This document shows, one piece after another, positions 1-6,066 of a DNA stretch of 34,635 nucleotides. A program made the position numbers and the translations under genes. Origin of the DNA: an uncultured bacterium (GTDB taxonomy: Bacteria > Bacteroidota > Bacteroidia > Chitinophagales > CAIODY01); NCBI GenBank assembly GCA_903857255.1, contig CAIODY010000089.1, forward strand, positions 1 through 34,635, read 5' to 3'. Position 1 is the first letter of the stretch. Each line of letters begins with the position of its first letter. Below the pieces are notes generated by a model. It searched no databases and was not told the origin of the DNA. It saw nothing but the letters and a program-made list of their open reading frames with translations.

Positions 1-56
1 AAAAAATAGTGAAAGAATAATGAGAAATTATTTTGATTGTAGGGTATTGTATTGCT

Positions 57-100
57 CCCTCTCCATTGAAGAGGGCTGGGGTGAGGTTGGGCGAGGTGAA
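57..100. repeat. Small CCCTCT/AGAGGG hairpin with G-rich flank
   Basis: CCCTCT (57-62) pairs with AGAGGG (70-75) over a 7-nt loop, followed by a G-rich segment containing GGCTGGGGTGAGGT. Short intergenic inverted repeats of this composition recur in many bacterial genomes. Family membership is from memory; only the inverted repeat itself is seen here. Confidence 0.4.
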
Positions 101-151
101 TTTGTTAAAGAATAAAATAAAGTGCATAAATAAAACAAAATGGTTAATTAT

Positions 152-244
152 ATGAAAAAAATTACCTTACTAATTCTCCTTGTATTTTGTCTGTTTGAAA
201 CAAACAAAGCACGGTCTGTTCAGGCAAATTCCCGTAGTCGCTAA
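152..244 (+). pseudogene. Orphan signal-peptide ORF, possible gene remnant
   Basis: An ATG at 152 opens a 30-codon ORF ending in TAA at 242-244. The first 15 residues (MKKITLLILLVFCLF) have the basic start and hydrophobic core of an export signal. The sequence then becomes polar and stops, with no mature domain. It could be the 5' end of a decayed gene for an exported protein, a genuine tiny peptide, or chance. No strong ribosome-binding site or -7 box is obvious. The inverted repeat starting at 258 lies just beyond the stop, so truncation by a repeat element is conceivable but not shown. Confidence 0.25.
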
Positions 245-257
245 GTTGTGGTAGTTG

Positions 258-298
258 TTGCGAAGATGCAGCCGAGCTTTTGCGTAGGGTCTTCGTAA
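258..298. repeat. Inverted repeat, 9-nt arms
   Basis: TTGCGAAGA (258-266) can pair with TCTTCGTAA (290-298), with one G-T wobble, around a 23-nt spacer. No T-tract follows, so it does not look like an intrinsic terminator. It may be a small dispersed repeat, but only one copy is present in this window. Confidence 0.35.
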
Positions 299-391
299 CT
301 GCTTGGTTCAAAAAAATTCTTTGAAAAGTAGCTCAAACTGACTACTGATGTAAATTGAAAAGTAAGTAATGCAAAGTTTGTAAAGGAATAA

Positions 392-2041
392 CTATTGTTT
401 CACCAGTTTCAAATTATATACATTGCCATTTAGGCGCAAACGAATAAAATAAACACCACGGCTTAAGTTTTGGGTAGCATCCCAGCTATAGGTATCAAAA
501 ATATTTTCGTAGCTATTAAAATAGGTGGCACCCATCAGCCTGCCATCAATGCCGTATAATTCAGCATAGGCTTGTTGCTCGGCATTGCTATAAAAATAAA
601 TAGCACAGGCATGCAGGGTAGGGTTGGGGAAAATAACAGGGTTATTATTTTTGTTAAACAAGGCATTGTTTACCCCCGATAAAATCATATCAGCCAAGCG
701 GAAATCAGGAATGCCATACCCCATGCTATCATCGGGCGTAGCATATAAATGGGCACTTTGCTGAATAGCTTTCCTCACTTCGGCAGCCGTTTTATTAGGG
801 TATTTTTGCCACAAACAAGCCGCTAAACCACACAAAGTAGGGGAGGCGAACGAAGTGCCGCTGCCTTGGGCAATGTAATTATCTTTGGTAATCACAGCCG
901 TGTTTAAGCCTTTGGCGCATACATCGGGTTTCACTCTGCCATCGGCACTTGGTCCGAAACTGCTGAAAAAAGCATGATGTCGGTTATCATCTACTGCCCC
1001 AACTGTGAGAATGTTATCCGCATCAGCAGGCGAACTGATATAATGCCAATTGTTTGCGCCTTCGTTGCCTGCTGCTACACAAACCAAAATTCCTTTTTGA
1101 CCTGCCATCGAAGCCGCAATAGATGAAGGATTCGTGTGCCCGTTCATGTCATGGGCATATACATGATTGTTAGGCACAAAATCGAAAGTGGTGTAGCCCA
1201 GCGAACTATTGATAAGGTCAACGCCAATGCTATCAGCATGTTCAGCGCCTACGCTCCAGAAATATTCTTCCACTAAATTTTCAGAATAATTATTTTCAGT
1301 TTCAAATAAATAAAACGAAGCCTGCGGCGCAGTGCCTACAAACTGACCTGGCAAATTAACCCCCATACACGATAGCACATTGCCGCCATGTTCGGCATCG
1401 GTAAAAACTGAATCGGTCTGAAAGGTAAAATTATGAAAGCCCAGAATCCGGTTCTCTTGCCATAAATTTTGATAAGCACTATTATGTTCAACTCCAATGA
1501 ATCCAGCATCTAATATGGCTATTTGCATGTTTTGACCTTGAAAATTTTGTTGATGCAAAGCTTCGCCATGCATTTGTATCACTTGGTTGGATGTCCAACC
1601 ATAATAGGTATAGTCGCAGCAATTTGCCGTTGATAAAGGCTGACTGATTTGTTCTTTAAATTTTGTTGCGCTAATGCTTTTTTCAGCAGCTTTCACTTTT
1701 TCATATCGCATAACAAAAGGCAAAGTGAGCAGGTAATTCAATTGGGATGAATCGGTAACTTCTACAATTGCGCCATTCAGCCATTTTGAAATACCAGCAA
1801 TTTTGATACTGTGATTTTTTACGCTATCCACATAAAATTTCACCACAGGTAAATCTGACGAATCAATACCAATGCCTTGTCGGGTGCGCCTATCAATAGC
1901 TTTCTGACTTAAATATTGCAAAGGATGTTGCAAATCGAAATTTGATTTCTTGTATCTAAATGCTACAAAATACTGTGCATTTTGAGCAAAACTGCTTTGA
2001 TAAAAAAACAACAAAAACGCTAAGATTTTCAAAAATTTCAT
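392..2041 (-). CDS. Secreted subtilisin-like (S8) serine protease, T9SS cargo
   Basis: A 549-residue secreted peptidase. Residues 1-20 form a signal peptide ending SSFAQ. The catalytic triad of family S8 is readable: Asp178 in AILDAG, His218 in DAEHGGNV and Ser397 in GTSFASP, with the oxyanion-hole Asn326 in AAGNEG. Residues 30-120 resemble an inhibitor-like propeptide region. Residues 468-549 match a type A T9SS sorting domain, with FPNP near its start and a GVYFIRL...KLVKQ end. The protein is therefore expected to cross the inner membrane by Sec and the outer membrane by T9SS, and to be attached to the surface or released. The gene is monocistronic and divergent from the helical-repeat gene. 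A near-consensus -7 box (TACTTTTA on the minus strand, 2046-2053) sits only 4 nt before the ATG. The substrate is unknown. Confidence 0.93.
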   Translation of the reverse strand: MKFLKILAFLLFFYQSSFAQNAQYFVAFRYKKSNFDLQHPLQYLSQKAIDRRTRQGIGIDSSDLPVVKFYVDSVKNHSIKIAGISKWLNGAIVEVTDSSQLNYLLTLPFVMRYEKVKAAEKSISATKFKEQISQPLSTANCCDYTYYGWTSNQVIQMHGEALHQQNFQGQNMQIAILDAGFIGVEHNSAYQNLWQENRILGFHNFTFQTDSVFTDAEHGGNVLSCMGVNLPGQFVGTAPQASFYLFETENNYSENLVEEYFWSVGAEHADSIGVDLINSSLGYTTFDFVPNNHVYAHDMNGHTNPSSIAASMAGQKGILVCVAAGNEGANNWHYISSPADADNILTVGAVDDNRHHAFFSSFGPSADGRVKPDVCAKGLNTAVITKDNYIAQGSGTSFASPTLCGLAACLWQKYPNKTAAEVRKAIQQSAHLYATPDDSMGYGIPDFRLADMILSGVNNALFNKNNNPVIFPNPTLHACAIYFYSNAEQQAYAELYGIDGRLMGATYFNSYENIFDTYSWDATQNLSRGVYFIRLRLNGNVYNLKLVKQ

Positions 2042-2045
2042 GGCT

Positions 2046-2053
2046 TAAAAGTA
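2046..2053 (-). promoter_or_regulatory. Near-consensus -7 box of the S8 protease gene
   Basis: On the minus strand this reads TACTTTTA, 7 of 8 positions of the Bacteroidota -7 element TAnnTTTG. Only 4 nt separate it from the ATG at 2041, which would give a leaderless transcript if it is used. Confidence 0.35.
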
Positions 2054-2109
2054 GTAAACCATTGAATGTTTTTTCACACAAAAGTTTAAACCGAACCAAC
2101 GGAACTCCT

Positions 2110-2117
2110 TACATTTG
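2110..2117 (+). promoter_or_regulatory. -7 promoter box for the helical-repeat gene
   Basis: TACATTTG is an exact match to TAnnTTTG, 29 nt upstream of the ATG at 2147, inside the divergent intergenic region. I did not find a clear -33 TTTG element. Confidence 0.5.
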
Positions 2118-2146
2118 CGTTCCCAAAAAAATTGGAGAGCCATTTT

Positions 2147-4099
2147 ATGATGAAGGATTTAAACATCGAACAACACCAAGTTATCAAAGATTTATTGTTA
2201 GCGCATTACAACACTGCCAACCCTCGAATCATTGCTGCGGTTGAGAATAAAGCTGGTGTGCCTACTTTTGCTGTATCGTTGAGAGACGGACAATTTATTA
2301 CTATTGCTGAAATTATTCAACCTACAGTGCCCGTAACGGTTGATAAATTTGCCATGGAATGGATTAATGAAAAAATCAACGGCACATTAGGCGAAGCGGT
2401 GAAAAATGCTTTGAAAAAACGTGGCAAGGTTAATTATCAGGCTTTTGAAGTAGATAGTCGTGATGATAACAACAAAAGTGTTCGCCGTATTCAACCCTTC
2501 GGAACTATTGAATTTACTGAAATTTTACCACATACACAATTCAACTTTGATTATTATAAAGATGAAATAAACCACTTGGCTGAAACCATTCCGAGTTTGA
2601 CGGCTGATTTCAAAAAGCATTTTCAAAAGATTCAATCATTGCAAAATTCATTGAAAGAAACTTTGATTGAACCGAACAAGAAAAAGGAATTGTTTGAAAA
2701 ATTGCAAGAAAGTTATGTGCAATTAGAAAACAAACAATCGGCTGAAAAAGCTGAATTAGAAAAAAACTCTGCTGCTAATTATGCCGACATCAAAACCAAG
2801 TGTGAAGCGGCTTTGAACGGCATCAAGGAAAATAAAACATTTAAAGAAACTCGTGAGGCTTTATCCGAAATTCAAAATTTATTAAACGATAAAGATTTGA
2901 AACGTGAGCAGCGTAATGAGTTATACGAATTGGTGCATGCTTGTTATGCTGAAATTGATAAACGCCGCGAAGAAGAACAAGAGGAATATGAAAAAACAAC
3001 TTCAGCCAATTACGAAGCGGTAAAACCTAAGCTGGAAGCCTTTCAGCAAACGATTGCAAATTCAGAAAATGTACAAGAAACTCGTGAAGCATTAAAAAAA
3101 CTGCAAGCCGAAACTTGGGAAACACGATTAAAAAAAGAACATCGCAGCGAAGTGCATGATACTTTCAATAAATTGTTTGAAGCATTAAGCCAACGCTATG
3201 AAGCTTTGAAATTTCAATTTGAAAATGAAAGCAATGCCAACAAAGATGAATTGGCTTTGAGAGTGGAAGAAGTGGAAAAATTTGTTGCATCATCTACTGA
3301 TTTAAAGGCTACCAAAGAGCAGTTGAAGGCGATGCAAAAGCAATTGAATGAAATGAAACTGACACCTTATCATCGTCAGGAATTGTGGAATTTAATTGAT
3401 AAAGCTTTCAAAGAAGTCAACAAAAAAATGGATGAAGCTTTTGGTGATGAAAGAAAAGTGGCAGAAGAAAATTATGCTAAAATAAAACCACAAGTGGAAG
3501 CAGCAGTGGAAGCGGTGAAGAGCGAAAAAATGTTTAAAGAAGCTCGTGAAAAAATGAAAGCTGGCTTCGATTTAATAAAAGATAAAGAACTGAAACTGAT
3601 GCCACGTCAGCGTCAGGAGTTATGGAAAATGTTAGAGCAAACCAATATCGAATTAAATGAAAAAGCCGATAAGTTTTTTGCCAACAGAAAAGTGGAACGT
3701 GAGCAAAAAGAAAAAGAATGGTTGAATCGTCAGGCGGATAGAATGTTTAAAATGGAAAAATTAGTTAAGCATTTGCAACAAGAAAATTTAGACGAAAAAA
3801 CCAACTTGGGCAACATGGAAGATTGGTTAAACAAAGTGAGAGATAATGCAGCAACAAAAGAATTTCGCCAAAGCATTTTAGATAAAATTGAAGCTTCAAA
3901 AAAATTGACTGCTGATAGATTGAAGCGCATTGATGATATAAAAAATGAGTTGAAAGATATGCGCCAAAAAATGAGAGAAGCTGACGAAAAGAAAAAACAA
4001 GAAGCTGCTGAAGATGCCGCCAAAGCGCAAGAGAAAGCAAATGCAGCAAAAGAAAAAACACCCACTGCCGAAAATTCAACCACTGAAAACGCAGGATAA
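2147..4099 (+). CDS. Helical protein with tandem ~77-residue repeats
   Basis: About 650 residues, highly charged and almost wholly alpha-helical after residue 140. The first ~140 residues look globular. Then come about five repeats of ~77 residues. Recurring marks are ANY-[AE]-[DAK]-[IV]-K-[TP]-K near residues 215, 292 and 446, and RxEL[WY] near 261, 414 and 493, numbered from the TTG at 2132. The C-terminus is an Ala/Lys/Glu-rich coiled coil. The repeat layout recalls DUF349 proteins of Bacteroidota, but I cannot confirm that family. There is no signal peptide, so it is probably cytoplasmic. The ATG at 2147 is preferred over the TTG at 2132 because GGAG lies at 2134-2137, 9 nt before it; a second ATG follows at 2150. 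bamD begins 46 nt downstream. The function is not recognised. Confidence 0.85.
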   Translation: MMKDLNIEQHQVIKDLLLAHYNTANPRIIAAVENKAGVPTFAVSLRDGQFITIAEIIQPTVPVTVDKFAMEWINEKINGTLGEAVKNALKKRGKVNYQAFEVDSRDDNNKSVRRIQPFGTIEFTEILPHTQFNFDYYKDEINHLAETIPSLTADFKKHFQKIQSLQNSLKETLIEPNKKKELFEKLQESYVQLENKQSAEKAELEKNSAANYADIKTKCEAALNGIKENKTFKETREALSEIQNLLNDKDLKREQRNELYELVHACYAEIDKRREEEQEEYEKTTSANYEAVKPKLEAFQQTIANSENVQETREALKKLQAETWETRLKKEHRSEVHDTFNKLFEALSQRYEALKFQFENESNANKDELALRVEEVEKFVASSTDLKATKEQLKAMQKQLNEMKLTPYHRQELWNLIDKAFKEVNKKMDEAFGDERKVAEENYAKIKPQVEAAVEAVKSEKMFKEAREKMKAGFDLIKDKELKLMPRQRQELWKMLEQTNIELNEKADKFFANRKVEREQKEKEWLNRQADRMFKMEKLVKHLQQENLDEKTNLGNMEDWLNKVRDNAATKEFRQSILDKIEASKKLTADRLKRIDDIKNELKDMRQKMREADEKKKQEAAEDAAKAQEKANAAKEKTPTAENSTTENAG

Positions 4100-4145
4100 T
4101 TTTATGCTACAAAATAATTTCAGTTTTTTAAAGTTATCCAATGCA

Positions 4146-4961
4146 ATGAAAAAAATAAGTCTGTTGTTTTTTGCAATCATGGTTGCCGTTGGTTTTTCAT
4201 CATGCGACCCTTATTCAAAATTGTTGAAGAGCAGCGATTTGAATTTGAAGTTGACAAAAGCAAAAGAATTTTATAACAAAGAAGAATACGAAAAAGCGTT
4301 GCCTTTGTTTGAAGAAGTGTTAGCCACTTTTCGAGGCACAAAAAACTTCGAAGCCGTTTATTATTATTATGCTTGGTGTCAGTATGGTTCAGAAAATTAC
4401 ATGATGGCGGCTTATCATTTTAAATACATTGCTGAAAATTTCCCATCTAATGAACATGCTGCTGAATGTGAATACATGAGTGCTTTCTGCTACAATTTGT
4501 TATCACCTGATGTGAATTTAGACCAAGAAGATACCAAAAAAGCACTGGAGGCAATGCAACTTTTTATTAATAATCACCCCGAAGATGAACGGATTTCAAA
4601 AGCAAATGAAATCATTATGGCACTTCGTGAAAAGATGGAATTGAAAGCTACTCGGGCAGCTGAATTGTATTATAATATCAGTAGTTACAAAGCTGCTGTT
4701 ATCGCTTTTAAAAGTGTTTTAAAAGAATATCCTGATACCAAAAAAGCGGATTATCTAAATTTCTCCATCTTGAAAAGTAGCTATGATTATGCTACACAAA
4801 GCACGCCAGCGAAAAAAGAACAAAGATTCAATGAAACTTTGACCTATTATTTCAATTTTATTGATAAATTTGCAACTTCAAAATATGCAAAGCAGGCTCA
4901 AAGGATTTATGATGATTCAAAAAGCCAGTTAGAAAAATTAAAAAATAACAATAACAATTAA
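4146..4961 (+). CDS. bamD: Outer-membrane assembly lipoprotein BamD
   Basis: A 271-residue lipoprotein of the Bam complex, which inserts beta-barrel proteins into the outer membrane. The signal sequence MKKISLLFFAIMVAVGFSSC ends at a lipid-attachable Cys20. The mature part is a series of TPR-like helix pairs, for example YNKEEYEKALPLFEEVL and YKAAVIAFKSVLKEYP, as in the BamD/YfiO family, and its length is normal. The open frame extends upstream into the previous gene, but the signal peptide fixes the start at 4146. The stop codon is 2 nt from the start of rpoZ, so the two are probably translationally coupled. The protein ends in a run of five Asn. Confidence 0.92.
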   Translation: MKKISLLFFAIMVAVGFSSCDPYSKLLKSSDLNLKLTKAKEFYNKEEYEKALPLFEEVLATFRGTKNFEAVYYYYAWCQYGSENYMMAAYHFKYIAENFPSNEHAAECEYMSAFCYNLLSPDVNLDQEDTKKALEAMQLFINNHPEDERISKANEIIMALREKMELKATRAAELYYNISSYKAAVIAFKSVLKEYPDTKKADYLNFSILKSSYDYATQSTPAKKEQRFNETLTYYFNFIDKFATSKYAKQAQRIYDDSKSQLEKLKNNNNN

Positions 4962-4963
4962 AT

Positions 4964-5308
4964 ATGAGCAACAACAATAACGTTCCTGCTAAAAAAATGG
5001 TACCAAGCAATCCTGGTGTTGAAACTAGAAATGTGGATGGTTTGAAAAAACGCATTGGTAACACTTACGAAACAATTGTAGTGATAGCAAAACGTGCCAA
5101 TCAAATTAGCAATCATACTAAAGAAGAATTGCACAATAAATTGGCTGAATTTGCCAGCAGTACTGATAATTTAGAAGAAGTTCATGAAAATCGTGAACAA
5201 ATTGAAATCAGTAAATACTACGAAAAATTGCCTCATCCAACTATTTTAGCTACCCAAGAATATTTAGATGCAAAAGTTTACAGCCGCAATCCGGCTCGTG
5301 AGCAATAA
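4964..5308 (+). CDS. rpoZ: DNA-directed RNA polymerase omega subunit
   Basis: A 114-residue protein of the omega/Rpb6 family, which binds the beta' subunit and helps assemble and stabilise RNA polymerase. The characteristic core is present at residues 30-65: RIGNTYETIVVIAKRANQIS, followed by an EEL-HNKL-AEFAS segment. The N-terminus begins with an Asn-rich tail (MSNNNN). The gene starts 2 nt after bamD stops, a pairing I know from other Bacteroidota. There coaBC commonly follows, but here a strong terminator follows at once (5335-5369). Confidence 0.88.
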   Translation: MSNNNNVPAKKMVPSNPGVETRNVDGLKKRIGNTYETIVVIAKRANQISNHTKEELHNKLAEFASSTDNLEEVHENREQIEISKYYEKLPHPTILATQEYLDAKVYSRNPAREQ

Positions 5309-5334
5309 TTTTTCAAATAAATCATTTGTAATGA

Positions 5335-5369
5335 AGAGCTGACAATTAAAAATTGTCGGCTCTTTTTTT
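5335..5369 (+). terminator. Intrinsic terminator after rpoZ
   Basis: A 13-bp stem (5335-5347 with 5351-5363, one G-T pair) closes a 3-nt AAA loop and runs into seven T residues (5363-5369). It ends the helical-repeat gene/bamD/rpoZ transcription unit. Confidence 0.9.
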
Positions 5370-5401
5370 GGTGCACCTTTCTGTTTTTTCACTTTACTGA
5401 T

Positions 5402-5409
5402 TACATTTG
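5402..5409 (+). promoter_or_regulatory. -7 promoter box immediately before the 5414 gene
   Basis: TACATTTG matches TAnnTTTG exactly and ends 4 nt before the TTG at 5414. It lies between the rpoZ terminator and the next gene, so it is the natural promoter for the 5414/TonB-receptor pair. The spacing implies a leaderless mRNA. Confidence 0.55.
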
Positions 5410-5413
5410 TTTG

Positions 5414-5944
5414 TTGAAAAAAATCATTCCGATATCGTTGTTGATTATTTTAATGATGGCTACAATTGGCTACCATCCTATGTTTGCATTGTGGCAAAAT
5501 AAAATCAAACACGAAATGAGCGAATTGATTTTGAAATCTGATTCAAAAAATTTGCAACAATTTTCTTTTCAAATTCACGAAGGAAAAATTGTAGGCGATA
5601 TCAAATTTGAAAATGACAACGAAGTTGTGATTGATGGAAAATGGTTTGATATTTCTTCAAAAAAAATCGAAAACGGAAAAATTATTTTGAGTGTTTTGAG
5701 CGATGAAAATGAAACTGAAATTGTAAATGCTGATAAAGTGCAAACACTTGCCAACACTAATATTTCAACGAATCACAATCATTCTAAGAAAAATATTTCT
5801 ACACAAAATTCGATTAGTGAATTTGTAGTAGAATCTGGTTTATTTCTCTTCCCCAACAATTTATCTAACTCAATTTTTTCTGATTGCAAATTGCAAATTT
5901 CAGATTACAAAATGGGTTTAAATTCACCACCACCCAAAGTGTAA
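5414..5944 (+). CDS. Small membrane-anchored protein upstream of a TonB receptor
   Basis: About 176 residues. The N-terminus has a basic MKKIIPISLLIILMM-type hydrophobic segment, either a membrane anchor or a signal peptide. A compact middle region with alternating charged and hydrophobic residues follows (roughly 30-115), then a polar segment with HNHS and a C-terminus ending SPPPKV. Short proteins of this general layout, often His-bearing and ending in Pro-Pro, precede TonB receptors in other Bacteroidota; this one lacks the Cys pairs of the HYC_CC_PP type. The start is uncertain: no ATG fits, and TTG at 5414 (or 5411) directly follows a -7 box. A 7-nt-period tract (5884-5911) encodes part of the C-terminus. 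I do not recognise a function; a role in regulating or assisting the receptor is inference from position. Confidence 0.7.
   Translation: MKKIIPISLLIILMMATIGYHPMFALWQNKIKHEMSELILKSDSKNLQQFSFQIHEGKIVGDIKFENDNEVVIDGKWFDISSKKIENGKIILSVLSDENETEIVNADKVQTLANTNISTNHNHSKKNISTQNSISEFVVESGLFLFPNNLSNSIFSDCKLQISDYKMGLNSPPPKV
5884..5911 (+). repeat. Heptanucleotide tract 1
   Basis: Four consecutive 7-mers read TTGCAAA, TTGCAAA, TTTCAGA and TTACAAA. The tract lies in the coding region for the C-terminus of the 5414 gene. It has the same 7-nt period as tracts at 13603, 28538 and 33291. Confidence 0.7.
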
Positions 5945-6066
5945 ATAATTTTTTTTTCGAAAAGACGAAAAGTCGCAAGATGCAAAACTTAGTGTTTTTG
6001 CTGCTTTGTGCATTTTTTTTTAGTTCAGCAATTCAATTTATTAATTCAATCAAAATTTATTTTTCA

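Larger units (their letters stand above)
1..391. other. Gene-poor stretch before the protease gene
   Basis: No convincing complete gene is visible in these 391 bases. They hold a short hairpin with a G-rich flank (57-100), an orphan 30-codon ORF that looks like a signal peptide (152-244), and a second inverted repeat (258-298). No T-rich terminator for the minus-strand protease gene, which ends at 392, is evident. A gene extending in from the left cannot be excluded, but no frame is open and protein-like at position 1. Confidence 0.6.

Noticed and set aside
3730-4083. Long open frames on the minus strand opposite the helical-repeat gene
   Set aside because: They mirror the Glu/Lys-rich codons of the coiled coil, giving Ser/Phe/Leu-rich translations without a plausible domain or promoter.
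4014-4145. N-terminal extension of BamD
   Set aside because: It overlaps the preceding gene and is Lys/Gln-rich. The lipoprotein signal at 4146 with Cys20 fixes the real start.
4930-4980. AAC/AAT-rich stretch across the bamD-rpoZ junction as a repeat element
   Set aside because: It encodes the Asn-rich end of BamD and Asn-rich start of omega. The units are irregular and are adequately explained as low-complexity coding sequence.
5884-6066. N-terminal extension of the TonB receptor, including an ATG at 5980 with its own hydrophobic stretch
   Set aside because: A signal peptide must be at the N-terminus, and the one at 6067 is complete. The extension overlaps the previous gene and a 7-nt repeat tract. 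A separate short membrane peptide cannot be fully excluded.
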